A stretch of 14,176 bases of DNA from Burkholderiales bacterium (GTDB lineage Bacteria; Pseudomonadota; Gammaproteobacteria; Burkholderiales; Thiobacillaceae): assembly GCA_005790965.1 (NCBI GenBank), contig SXTL01000064.1, forward strand, positions 1-14,176. The letters are read 5' to 3'. The position numbers and the translations under genes are program-made. The notes below the pieces were generated by a model, which saw only the letters and a program-made list of their open reading frames with translations, was not told where the DNA came from and ran no database searches. Of this stretch, positions 7,090-14,173 are shown piece after piece. Numbering within the stretch: position 1 is the first letter of the stretch; each line of letters starts with the position of its first letter.

Positions 7090-7650
7090 TTAGCCTCGGA
7101 CGGGCTCAATTATGGCATCGAGATTGAGGTCGTCGCAGTAGTTCAGAAAGTCGCCCCGTAGGGTGGAAATGTGCGCCTCGGCGGGGATACCAACGGTCAT
7201 CATGACTGAAAACATCGGCGCACCGGTATGCGGCGCCGGATAGGTGTCGGTAATGACTTCTTCGATGTTGATACCCTGACCAGCGAAAAAATCAGCTAGA
7301 CGATGCACAATTCCGGGGTGATCCATGGCTACGACTTCGACCCGGTAGGGCACCATGGGCTGACTCCGCGGGGCGTGTTTGGTGCGTTTGTGCAAGAGGG
7401 AGAGACCGAGATCGGCACCGAGTCCATCAATGCGATCTTCCAGTTTTTGCAGGGCATTCCAGGGACCGGAAAGGAGCATGAGAAAGGCGAAATGGCCGCC
7501 CAGTACGGACATGCGCGATTCTTCGATATTGCAGCCGGATTCGACGATACGGGCAGTGAAATCCTTGACTAGGCCGGTGCGATCCTCGCCAGTGGCGGTG
7601 ATAACCAGATATTCCTGAGCGTTGCCGAGGGTGGGAGTGGGTGCGTTCAT
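7090..7650 (-). CDS. gcvR: GcvR-like protein with two ACT domains
   Basis: Resembles the glycine-cleavage-system repressor GcvR, an ACT-domain protein that in E. coli binds GcvA and blocks activation of gcvTHP. The 186 residues hold two ACT units. The first, at about 13-90, contains YLVITATGEDRTGLVKDFT. The second, at about 100-180, contains VEVVAMDHPGIVHRLADFF and GINIEEVITDTYPAP. There is no DNA-binding domain, as expected for GcvR. In beta/gamma proteobacteria such genes are often annotated as amino-acid-binding ACT proteins with no proven target, so the regulatory role is inferred from the family. It is the last gene of a minus-strand group, 39 bases after the YchJ-like gene, and converges on the adaptor gene. 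Confidence 0.8.
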   Translation of the reverse strand: MNAPTPTLGNAQEYLVITATGEDRTGLVKDFTARIVESGCNIEESRMSVLGGHFAFLMLLSGPWNALQKLEDRIDGLGADLGLSLLHKRTKHAPRSQPMVPYRVEVVAMDHPGIVHRLADFFAGQGINIEEVITDTYPAPHTGAPMFSVMMTVGIPAEAHISTLRGDFLNYCDDLNLDAIIEPVRG

Positions 7651-7689
7651 GACGGCAATTCCAATGCGAGAGGTGGCTATTGTACCGGT

Positions 7690-8076
7690 CTATGTTTCGC
7701 GAAGGTCACCGTCACGATAAAACCAGTTTCCATCCCTGCGTTCAAAGCGGCTGATCTCGTGCAGGCGGTGGGCGCGACCCTTGACCTTGTAGCGAGCGAC
7801 AAACTCGACCGTGGCGTAATCGGTGTCCTGCGCCTCGAACCGCCTGATCTGCAAGCCCAGCCATTGTGGGGCGGGTTCTTCGTTAAGGTTCAGGTCCGAG
7901 GGACGCGTGGTGGGGTGCCAAGTGGCGAGCAGCCAAGCTACATTGCGCAGGACGAAGGCGGTGTAGCGGGAGCGCATCAGGTGTTCGGCATCGGGTACCG
8001 CCTCACCGCCTTGGATGAAGCGGCCGCAGCAGCGCTCGAAGGGGAGCGGTTTACCGCAGGGGCAGGGTTTTGGCAT
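7690..8076 (-). CDS. ychJ: YchJ-like (UPF0225) SEC-C motif protein
   Basis: Small cytoplasmic protein of unknown function in the YchJ family. From the ATG at 8076 it has 128 residues. The N-terminal SEC-C zinc-binding motif is CPCGKPLPFERCCG (residues 4-17). The NTF2-like YchJ domain follows, with HLMRSRYTAFV, WLLATWHPTTRP and VEFVARYKVKGRAHRLHE. E. coli YchJ has a second SEC-C motif at its C terminus, which is absent here. A longer frame starting at 8169 would add 31 residues lying almost entirely in the upstream glycosylase gene. The family start just before the SEC-C motif is preferred, giving a 26-base overlap with that gene's end. Confidence 0.85.
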   Translation of the reverse strand: MPKPCPCGKPLPFERCCGRFIQGGEAVPDAEHLMRSRYTAFVLRNVAWLLATWHPTTRPSDLNLNEEPAPQWLGLQIRRFEAQDTDYATVEFVARYKVKGRAHRLHEISRFERRDGNWFYRDGDLRET

Positions 8077-8716
8077 GAGGGCAGAGGGCAAGGAGAGGAC
8101 AGGCGGCACAGCGCGGTTTGGGTCGGCAATAGTGTTTGCCGAGGGCGACGAGGAGGGCATGGAATGCATTGAACAGCCTGCGATCAGTGGGCAATGCCGC
8201 GTGAAAACGGCTCTGGATGAAGGCGTAGGATTCCTTTCCGGTCAGGATTCCGAGGCGGGTGAAGCTGCGCCGCGTGTAGGCATCGACGACGAAGCTGGGT
8301 AGGTCGAGGGCATAGAGCAGAATCGAATCGGCAGTTTCTTCGCCCACGCCGTGGACGGCCAAAAGGCGGCTACGCAATTCTGCCAAAGGCGCGTGTTCGG
8401 AGAGCCGTTCTGGGGCATTGGCGACACCCTGTTCAAGCAGAAACTGGCATAACGCCTTGAGCCGTCGCGCCTTGACATTGAAATAGCCGGCTGGACGAAT
8501 CAGGGCCGCCAACTCGGTGTCCGGCAGAGCCAGGATGGCTGTGGCGGAGAGGGCGTGGCGGGCCTTGAGCGCTGCGATGGCCCGTTCCACTTGGGTCCAG
8601 GCCGTATTTTGGGTCAGAACTGCGCCGACCATTACTTCAAAGGACGAATCGCCCGGCCACCAATGTTGGGGTCCAAAATGGTCCAGCAGGACATCGTGGA
8701 TAGCCATCCAGTTCAT
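8051..8716 (-). CDS. Endonuclease III-related HhH-GPD DNA glycosylase with Fe-S cluster motif
   Basis: Base-excision repair glycosylase of the HhH-GPD superfamily, 221 residues, resembling the endonuclease-III-related/MagIII branch. It has WWPGDSSFEVMVGAVLTQNT (19-38), typical of that branch, the helix-hairpin-helix VHGVGEETAD (121-130), the catalytic Asp145 in VVDAYTRR, and four C-terminal cysteines at 197, 203, 206 and 212 for a [4Fe-4S] cluster. Glu127 stands where EndoIII has its lyase Lys120. It is therefore likely a monofunctional glycosylase, perhaps for alkylated bases, and not a bifunctional AP lyase. The first Cys spacing is five, not the usual six. Its 3' end overlaps the YchJ-like gene by 26 bases, and its start is only 23 bases from the divergent hslR. 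Confidence 0.85.
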   Translation of the reverse strand: MNWMAIHDVLLDHFGPQHWWPGDSSFEVMVGAVLTQNTAWTQVERAIAALKARHALSATAILALPDTELAALIRPAGYFNVKARRLKALCQFLLEQGVANAPERLSEHAPLAELRSRLLAVHGVGEETADSILLYALDLPSFVVDAYTRRSFTRLGILTGKESYAFIQSRFHAALPTDRRLFNAFHALLVALGKHYCRPKPRCAACPLLALCPHAKTLPLR

Positions 8717-8721
8717 GGCTT

Positions 8722-8735
8722 CGATGCTACCATCG
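8722..8735. other. Small inverted repeat between divergent start codons
   Basis: CGATG (8722-8726) and CATCG (8731-8735) are exact inverted arms around CTAC, filling most of the 23 bases that separate the glycosylase and hslR start codons. It may be a regulator site or leader hairpin, but five base pairs can arise by chance. Confidence 0.25.
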
Positions 8736-8739
8736 CGGC

Positions 8740-9120
8740 ATGGAAACTGAACGGATGCGGATCGATAAATGGCTCTGGGCGGCGCGTTTCTTCAAGACAC
8801 GCAGCTTGGCTACGCAGGCCGTTGAGGGTGGCCGAGTCAAGGTCAACGGCGAGCGGGCCAAGCCGGCAAAAGAGATCCGTATCGGTGATCGCCTTGTTAT
8901 CCATCTGGCTGAACTGGAGTGGCAAGTGACGGTGGCTGGACTTGCAATGCAACGCGGCCCGGCCGCCATGGCGCGAACCCTTTACGAAGAAGCGGCCGAG
9001 AGTCAGGCGGCACGCGTGGCGGCGACCTTGGCGCGCAAAGCAGAGCGTGATCCGGCCGCTGAGCTACGGGGGCGACCGACCAAACGCGACCGGCGCTTGA
9101 TCCATCGTTTTAATACCTGA
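8740..9120 (+). CDS. hslR: Hsp15 (HslR), S4-domain ribosome-associated heat shock protein
   Basis: Hsp15 binds free 50S subunits that still carry nascent chain-tRNA and helps recycle stalled ribosomes. The 126 residues compare with 133 in E. coli. The S4 RNA-binding domain is N-terminal: MRIDKWLWAARFFKTRSLAT (6-25), then VEGGRVKVNGERAKPAKEIRIGD in positions 28-50. The C-terminal tail is rich in Arg/Lys (RGRPTKRDRRLIHRF), as in the family. The start may be the ATG at 8740 or the ATG at 8755, which gives the family-typical MRIDKWLW opening. Neither has a good ribosome-binding site. It heads a plus-strand series of six genes, with the next only 19 bases on. Confidence 0.9.
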   Translation: METERMRIDKWLWAARFFKTRSLATQAVEGGRVKVNGERAKPAKEIRIGDRLVIHLAELEWQVTVAGLAMQRGPAAMARTLYEEAAESQAARVAATLARKAERDPAAELRGRPTKRDRRLIHRFNT

Positions 9121-9139
9121 AGGCGACTACGCCCTAATC

Positions 9140-10339
9140 ATGAACGCAAACACGCTTATCCCTCCTTCTGACCTAATTGTTATTGGCGGCGGCGTCTCCG
9201 GCCTGACGCTGGCTTCGCGGGCGGCACGGGCGGGGCGGGCGGTACTTGTCCTCGAGGCCGAAAACCGCGTCGGTGGCTGTATCGAAAGCTGGCGACCGAT
9301 GCCGGATTTTGCTGTGGAACTGGGCGCCCACACCGCCTATAACTCGTACGGCGCGCTGCTGACCGAACTGGAGGCTCGCGCGGGGTTGACGGGCCTGCTA
9401 CCGCGCGAGAAGGCCGGCTATTTCTTTATTGAGAACGGCCAGACTGTGTCGCCTGTCAAGCGGCTGTCTTTCCTGTCGCTGCTGTTGCACCTGCCCTTCG
9501 CCATCCTGCGTGACAAGACCCGCGCCAGCGTCGGCGACTATTACCGCCGCCTGTTTGGGGTGGGGAACTATCAACGCCTTCTTGCCCCCGCTTTTGCCGC
9601 TGTCTTGTCGCAACCGGCCGAGGATTACCCAGCCGCCTGGCTGTTCCGCAAAAAGCCCCGGATCAAGACCACCCCGCGCAAATACAGTTACATGGGGGGC
9701 TTGCAAGGCATGGTCGAGGCCATGACGACGGGCTTGAGCGTGCGTACCGGTACCCCTGTTTTGGGCGTCGTCCGTACCGATACGGGTTTTATGGTCAAAA
9801 CGGCCACCGGTGAGTTGGCCTGCCGACACCTGGCCTTGGCCACGCCGGCTGATGTCACCACGCGGTTGCTGGGCGATATTTATCCTGACCTTGCCGCAGC
9901 ATTGGCCAACATCGAAATGGCCAACATCGAGACCTTGGCCGTTGTGGTTCGCCGCGCGGCCGTCCATCTGCCTAAACTCGCGGGGCTGATTGGTGATGGC
10001 GCGCCTTATTTCTCGGCTGTCAGTCGCGACCCGCTGGCGCATCCTGATTGGCGCGGTTTTAGCTTCCACTTCCGTCCTGACTTGCTGGATGCTGCGCAAA
10101 AGCGCGCGGCCGTGGCCCAGGTGTTGGGCGTGTCAGAAGAGGCCTTCATCGCCGTCACGGAAAAGACCAACCGTCTGCCCCGGCTAACGGTGGATCATGT
10201 TGCGCTGGCCACGCAAATCGACGCCCATACTCGTCACCTGCCATTGGCGCTGGTCGGCAACTACCTTAACGGCTTGTCCATCGGCGATTGCGCCGAACGC
10301 GCTCAACGCGAGGCTGAGCGGTTGATGGCCTTGAGTTAA
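9140..10339 (+). CDS. FAD-dependent oxidoreductase, protoporphyrinogen oxidase/amine oxidase-like
   Basis: Flavoprotein of the amine-oxidase/protoporphyrinogen oxidase superfamily, 399 residues. The N-terminal FAD-binding Rossmann motif is VIGGGVSGLTLASRAARAG (14-32), with acidic Glu39 in VLVLEAENRVGG for the ribose. KYSYMGGLQGMVEAM in the middle matches the GGL..LVEAL segment of HemY-type enzymes, and GNYLNGLSIGDCAERA (373-388) matches their C-terminal FAD motif. It is shorter than HemY (about 460-480), so the substrate could be another tetrapyrrole, carotenoid or amine. A heme-pathway role is attractive given the siroheme and cytochrome needs of a dsr organism, but is inference. It follows hslR and precedes the secreted DsrE gene by 36 bases. 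Confidence 0.78.
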   Translation: MNANTLIPPSDLIVIGGGVSGLTLASRAARAGRAVLVLEAENRVGGCIESWRPMPDFAVELGAHTAYNSYGALLTELEARAGLTGLLPREKAGYFFIENGQTVSPVKRLSFLSLLLHLPFAILRDKTRASVGDYYRRLFGVGNYQRLLAPAFAAVLSQPAEDYPAAWLFRKKPRIKTTPRKYSYMGGLQGMVEAMTTGLSVRTGTPVLGVVRTDTGFMVKTATGELACRHLALATPADVTTRLLGDIYPDLAAALANIEMANIETLAVVVRRAAVHLPKLAGLIGDGAPYFSAVSRDPLAHPDWRGFSFHFRPDLLDAAQKRAAVAQVLGVSEEAFIAVTEKTNRLPRLTVDHVALATQIDAHTRHLPLALVGNYLNGLSIGDCAERAQREAERLMALS

Positions 10340-10375
10340 AATTTTTCTGATGAATGAAGTTTTGAGAAAGGTGCA

Positions 10376-10843
10376 ATGACTGTCATGCGTCGCTATATTC
10401 ACTCCGCGCTAATCGCCGCCTTCTGTATCGGCTGCCTGCCGGTTGCGCAGGCGGCAGCTCCACAGCCCGACATGAAGGGGGCCGCGCCAGTCGCAGCGAC
10501 CAAGAATCGCCTTGTGGTTCAGGTGAATGAGGAGAGCGTGCGAAAATGGCATGACATCCTTGTCAACATTCACAACATCCAGGCGGAATTGGGGCACGGC
10601 AATGTGGCGATTGCGGTGGTGGCGATTGGCACGGGTCTGGGCATGATCAAGGCCGATTCGCTGGCGGCTAATGGTGTCCAGGAGGCACTCGCGAGCGGGG
10701 TTGAATTTGTGGCCTGTGGCAATTCGATGCGGGGGCAGAAACTGGTCAAGGACGATCTTGTCGACGGCATAACGGTGAGTACGGCCGGCTATGTCGAGAT
10801 CCTGCGGCGCCAGCAACAGGGCTGGATTTACCTCCGGCCGTGA
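10376..10843 (+). CDS. Secreted DsrE-family protein
   Basis: DsrE/DsrF-like fold protein of 155 residues with an export signal. RR near residues 5-6, a hydrophobic core at about 10-22 and a likely cleavage after AQA (residue 26) predict a periplasmic protein. The mature domain has the family pattern: strand RLVVQVNEES, helix HDILVNIHNIQAELG, strand AIAVVAIGTGLGM, and a single cysteine in EFVACGNSM (Cys114), the position where many DsrE-family proteins carry their reactive Cys. Canonical DsrE works in the cytoplasm in DsrEFH, so this is a separate exported relative of unknown function, possibly sulfur transfer or binding in the periplasm. GAGAAAGG just upstream is the likely ribosome-binding site; the ATG at 10385 is an alternative start. 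Confidence 0.82.
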   Translation: MTVMRRYIHSALIAAFCIGCLPVAQAAAPQPDMKGAAPVAATKNRLVVQVNEESVRKWHDILVNIHNIQAELGHGNVAIAVVAIGTGLGMIKADSLAANGVQEALASGVEFVACGNSMRGQKLVKDDLVDGITVSTAGYVEILRRQQQGWIYLRP

Positions 10844-10857
10844 CGGACGGTTGACGG

Positions 10858-12090
10858 GTGGGGGTCCCCAAAACAGCCGCCATTATTGGCGGCGGTCCGG
10901 CCGGACTGATGGCGGCGGAGACGCTGCTTGGTGCGGGCATGGAAGTCGACCTCTACGACGCCATGCCCTCGGTGGGGCGCAAGTTCTTGCTGGCAGGGAA
11001 AGGCGGTCTCAACCTCACTCACTCGGAAGGGCATGAAACCTTTTTGTCCCGGTACGGGGCCCGCCGGCCTGATATTGAACCGATGCTGGCAGATTTTGGG
11101 GCTGATGCGCTACGCGTCTGGGCCGCCGACTTGGGTGTCGAAACCTTTGTCGGCAGTTCCGGTCGGGTGTTCCCTCGCGCGATGAAGGCCGCGCCGTTGC
11201 TGCGGGCCTGGCTGCATCGCTTGCGTGCAGCCGGAGTGCGTTTCCATGTCCGCCACCGCTGGCTGGGCTGGGAACCTGTGGGGACCCGGTTGCGGTTTGC
11301 AACCCCGACGGGTGAAATGATGCTTCAGGCCGATGCCGTCATCCTGGCCTTGGGCGGGGGCAGTTGGGCGAAATTGGGTTCCGATGGGGCATGGGTGCCA
11401 CTGCTGCAAGCGCGCGGCATCGACATCGCGCCGCTAAAACCGGCGAACTGTGGTTTTGATATCGGCTGGAGCGAACACTTCCGTACGCGCAACGCGGGCC
11501 AACCCCTGAAAACTGTGGTTGCGACTTTTCAGGACCTAAAGGGCCATGAAATTCAGCGCCAGGGCGAGTGCGTCATTACCGCAACGGGTATCGAGGGCAG
11601 TCTGATTTATGCGCTGGCCGCGCCATTGCGCGACCGCATTGCGGCCGAAGGGTTTGCCGTTCTCCACCTTGATCTGGCACCCGCCAAGTCGCTGCAACGG
11701 GTGAGGACGGAGGTGGCGCATCCGCGTGGCTCGCGCTCGCTGTCCAGCCATCTAAAGGGTCATGCGGGTATTAGCGGCGTCAAGGCCGGATTGCTGCGTG
11801 AGGTGCTGGGTGCTGAGGCCTATGCCGACCCGGCCCAACTGGCGGCCGCGATCAAGGCGCTGCCGGTGAAACTGGTCGCCCCGCGTCCCCTTGACGAGGC
11901 TATCAGTAGCGCTGGCGGCGTACGCTTCGAAGACCTCGATGCAGGCCTGATGCTGCGGAAAATGCCCGGTGTGTTCTGCGCCGGCGAAATGCTCGACTGG
12001 GAGGCCCCCACCGGCGGCTACCTGCTCACAGCATGTTTCGCCAGCGGACGGGTGGCGGGTTTGGGCGCGCGGACCTGGTGTGGTTTCTAA
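10858..12090 (+). CDS. Flavoprotein of the PP_4765 / HI0933 (BaiN-like) family
   Basis: Uncharacterised NAD(P)/FAD-binding oxidoreductase of the HI0933/YhiN superfamily, in the PP_4765-type branch (410 residues). The FAD Rossmann motif is IIGGGPAGLMAAETLLGAG (9-27). The branch signature GRKFLLAGKGGLNLTHSE (40-57) replaces the GGRCNLTN of HI0933 proper. A second nucleotide motif, VILALGGGSWAKLGSDG, lies near 160-180. The C-terminal FAD-closing segment includes GVFCAGEMLDWEAPTGGYLL. It uses a GTG start 14 bases after the DsrE-family stop. No substrate is established for this branch, so a reductase role is all that can be said. It lies between the DsrE-family gene and yajL. Confidence 0.85.
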   Translation: MGVPKTAAIIGGGPAGLMAAETLLGAGMEVDLYDAMPSVGRKFLLAGKGGLNLTHSEGHETFLSRYGARRPDIEPMLADFGADALRVWAADLGVETFVGSSGRVFPRAMKAAPLLRAWLHRLRAAGVRFHVRHRWLGWEPVGTRLRFATPTGEMMLQADAVILALGGGSWAKLGSDGAWVPLLQARGIDIAPLKPANCGFDIGWSEHFRTRNAGQPLKTVVATFQDLKGHEIQRQGECVITATGIEGSLIYALAAPLRDRIAAEGFAVLHLDLAPAKSLQRVRTEVAHPRGSRSLSSHLKGHAGISGVKAGLLREVLGAEAYADPAQLAAAIKALPVKLVAPRPLDEAISSAGGVRFEDLDAGLMLRKMPGVFCAGEMLDWEAPTGGYLLTACFASGRVAGLGARTWCGF

Positions 12091-12108
12091 ACGGCTACTG
12101 TAGTGAAT

Positions 12109-12114
12109 GAGGAG
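12109..12114 (+). promoter_or_regulatory. Ribosome-binding site of the DJ-1 family gene
   Basis: GAGGAG lies seven bases before the ATG at 12122. It overlaps the in-frame ATG at 12107, which rules that ATG out as the likely start. Confidence 0.8.
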
Positions 12115-12121
12115 TTTGCAC

Positions 12122-12673
12122 ATGAGCAGCGTATTAATCCCCCTTGCCGAGGGTTTTGAAGAATTGGAGGCCGTCACGGTCATTGACCTGCTTCGTCGCG
12201 CCGGAGTGGGGGTGGTGACGGCGGGCTTGCAACCGGGGCCGATCACGGCCAGCCGGGGGGTGGTGATGCTGCCGGATACGGCGTTAGACGCCGTGTTGAG
12301 TCAGGATTTTGACATGATCGTACTGCCTGGCGGTCTGCCGGGCGCCAACTATTTGCGCGATGACGCGCGGGTGCAGTCGATCTTGAAGCGGCACGCGGCG
12401 GCCGGGAGGTACACCGCGGCCATTTGCGCAGCGCCGATTGCCTTGGCGCAGGCCGGGTTGTTAGTGGGCAAGAAGGCGACGAGCTATCCGGGCTTCGTCG
12501 AAAAACTCACCATCGCTGACTTCAGGCATTCGACTGAGGCCGTCGTGGTGGATGGCAAGGTCATTACTTCGCGCGGACCGGGCACAGCAATGGATTTTGC
12601 CCTGACCCTGATCGAACTGTTGTGCGGTCGGGCGCAGCGTGACCAGGTCGAAGCGGGGCTGGTGCGCGCGTGA
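12122..12673 (+). CDS. yajL: DJ-1/PfpI family protein (YajL-like)
   Basis: DJ-1 superfamily protein of the YajL branch, 183 residues from the ATG at 12122 (E. coli YajL about 196). These are oxidative-stress proteins credited with chaperone and glyoxal-protein repair activity, the latter disputed. The reactive cysteine is Cys102 in AAICAAP, and the partner acidic residue is Glu16 in EGFEELEA, as in DJ-1. VLPGGLPGA (67-75) and TSRGPGTAMDFALTLIELL further match YajL. It follows the flavoprotein gene by 31 bases and overlaps the next gene by four bases (GTGA). A redox-repair role suits a sulfur-oxidising cell, but nothing here is specific to sulfur. Confidence 0.88.
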   Translation: MSSVLIPLAEGFEELEAVTVIDLLRRAGVGVVTAGLQPGPITASRGVVMLPDTALDAVLSQDFDMIVLPGGLPGANYLRDDARVQSILKRHAAAGRYTAAICAAPIALAQAGLLVGKKATSYPGFVEKLTIADFRHSTEAVVVDGKVITSRGPGTAMDFALTLIELLCGRAQRDQVEAGLVRA

Positions 12674-12993
12674 AGTTGGAGAAATCATTGGCGGCGTGGG
12701 GTGGTGAGGCTTTCACGGCGCTGCTTAAGGCGGAACTGGAAGGTCTCTCGGCTGAGGCATTGGGGCTACAACAGGCGGCCAACTGGCCCTTGCAGCTCGA
12801 TGCGCCGGTGACGGTGAGCGTGATGGATGTTCAGGCGGATAGCGTGGCGCTGCACGCCCGGGTCGGGGTGTTTTTTACCGAGACGATGGCTGGTTGCAAC
12901 TGCGCCGATGAACCGATGGAGCGGCCGGTCTATGCTGAGTTGGGTATCGTCATTGAGCGCAGTACGGCGGAGGCGACGACGACCCTGCTGTGA
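12670..12993 (+). CDS. Small hypothetical protein with a CxC motif
   Basis: A 107-residue protein I do not recognise. It begins with an amphipathic helical region (about 5-38) followed by beta-like segments (VTVSVMDVQ; VALHARVGVFFTE). A conserved-looking GCNCAD (75-80) puts Cys76 and Cys78 in a CxC arrangement that could bind metal or form a disulfide, and the rest has no other cysteine. It has no signal peptide or membrane segment, so it is predicted to be cytoplasmic. The GTG start overlaps the YajL-like stop as GTGA, which indicates translational coupling and supports this being a real gene. It is the last plus-strand gene; a convergent transporter gene follows after 183 bases. Confidence 0.68.
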   Translation: MKLEKSLAAWGGEAFTALLKAELEGLSAEALGLQQAANWPLQLDAPVTVSVMDVQADSVALHARVGVFFTETMAGCNCADEPMERPVYAELGIVIERSTAEATTTLL

Positions 12994-13176
12994 TGATGCC
13001 TATCTGCTTTGCCGATGCATCTATCCAAGTCGGGATAACCAGCGAAAATCGGCCCGAGGGCAGGTCTTCTGCGGTGGTTACAGCAAACGCCCGCAGAGCG
13101 CAGTTTGCCGTGCGATCTTCAAGCCTAGCCCAGATGCGCAGACGGGCGATTTTGCCCACTACGAAGTAGCCGGAGG

Positions 13177-14139
13177 TTAGTGCCCTTCGACGCAGATTTC
13201 GCGCCGCCAGACGGCGAGCCCGGTGCGACCAATGAGCAGGGCAATGAGTGCGGTTAGCAGGGTCAGCAGCAAGGTAGCCAGTCCGCTGTAAAACGCGGTG
13301 CCCGTTTCCTTGAACATGATCAAGGTGGCGATGGTGATGGCAGCAACGGGAAAGGAATAGGCCCACCAGGACAGGAAAAATCTCAGCCGGGCAAAGTAGC
13401 TGAACTGCGCTAGCAACAGCAGGGTAAAGAATAGCCCGACGAAATACAGCACTTTTGCGAAGGCGTCGATTTCGCCCGTCAGGTTGTACCAGGAAATGAA
13501 TCCCACCGCAGGCGGTGCAACGAAAATGAATAGCGTCGGAATGAGACGCTCAGGCAGGCTGGGATGGAAAATCAGCCGGTAGAACAGGATGGCCGTGAGA
13601 ACCGGCCAGAAAAACACGCCGAGGCTGAAGAAAAACCAGGAAATGTCGGCTGGGGCGTGCTGCAGCCCCGCGATCGGCACCAAGATGTTGCCGACGACTG
13701 GGATGAACCAGGCCGGGTTGAGGTGGGTAATCTCGTACTTGCTGTGCTGAATCCAGGACGAGAGCACGAACAGGGTGATGACGAGGTGCAGGGCTGTCCC
13801 CACGCTCCATAGCCAGAAAGACAGGGCCTCTGCCGTATGCAAAAAGGCAATGGACAGCAGCAGGAGGGCGATGGAAAAGGTGGGCACAAAGGCCAGCTTC
13901 ACCGGATGCTGGATCTCAGTCAGGACATCGCCCCGATAGCTCAGGAATTTGGCCAGATACAGGCCAGACAGCACCACAAACACCAAGGCGGCCAGGCCTG
14001 TCAGCCAAGGGCTGATAGCCATGTCGAGCGCAAAGATCTGCTCGGCCCGCATCCAGGCGATGGCAAAACCGCTCAACCCCATGACGGCGGCAAACCAAGA
14101 GATGGGAAGGTTTTTAAGGCGGGAAGTTTCTGAGTTCAT
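13177..14139 (-). CDS. TDT/SLAC1-family membrane transporter (TehA-like)
   Basis: Member of the tellurite-resistance/dicarboxylate transporter family, which includes TehA, plant SLAC1 anion channels, Mae1 and the fungal sulfite exporter Ssu1. The 320 residues are mostly hydrophobic, with about ten helices by eye, as in TehA. NLPISWFAAVMGLSGFAIAW at the N terminus, IQHPVKLAFVPTFSIALLLL and NPAWFIPVVGNILVPIAG in the middle, and SWWAYSFPVAAITIA near the end are characteristic. The start ATG (14139) has a strong AAGGAGG at 14150-14156. Export of sulfite or another anion is possible in a sulfur oxidiser but is not shown by the sequence. It stands alone on the minus strand and converges on the small CxC gene. 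Confidence 0.85.
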   Translation of the reverse strand: MNSETSRLKNLPISWFAAVMGLSGFAIAWMRAEQIFALDMAISPWLTGLAALVFVVLSGLYLAKFLSYRGDVLTEIQHPVKLAFVPTFSIALLLLSIAFLHTAEALSFWLWSVGTALHLVITLFVLSSWIQHSKYEITHLNPAWFIPVVGNILVPIAGLQHAPADISWFFFSLGVFFWPVLTAILFYRLIFHPSLPERLIPTLFIFVAPPAVGFISWYNLTGEIDAFAKVLYFVGLFFTLLLLAQFSYFARLRFFLSWWAYSFPVAAITIATLIMFKETGTAFYSGLATLLLTLLTALIALLIGRTGLAVWRREICVEGH

Positions 14140-14149
14140 GGCGGGCAGG

Positions 14150-14156
14150 CCTCCTT
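14150..14156 (-). promoter_or_regulatory. Ribosome-binding site of the TDT transporter gene
   Basis: On the minus strand the sequence reads AAGGAGG, ten bases before the ATG, and fixes the transporter start. Confidence 0.75.
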
Positions 14157-14167
14157 GTTAGGGCGCG

Positions 14168-14173
14168 AGTATA
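14168..14173 (-). promoter_or_regulatory. Possible -10 element for the TDT transporter gene
   Basis: The minus strand reads TATACT, one mismatch from the sigma-70 -10 consensus, and would give a leader of about 20 bases carrying the strong ribosome-binding site. The -35 box would lie outside the window, so this rests on one hexamer. Confidence 0.3.

Noticed and set aside
8077..8169. N-terminal extension of the YchJ-like protein
   Set aside because: These 31 codons lie inside the glycosylase gene, are low-complexity Ser/Pro-rich, and precede the normal family start just before the SEC-C motif.
12107..12121. ATG 12107 as start of the DJ-1 gene
   Set aside because: This ATG overlaps the GAGGAG ribosome-binding site that serves the ATG at 12122.
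12950..13366. Minus-strand frame spanning the spacer and the end of the transporter gene
   Set aside because: It overlaps about 190 bases of the transporter in another frame and shows no family signature or ribosome-binding site.
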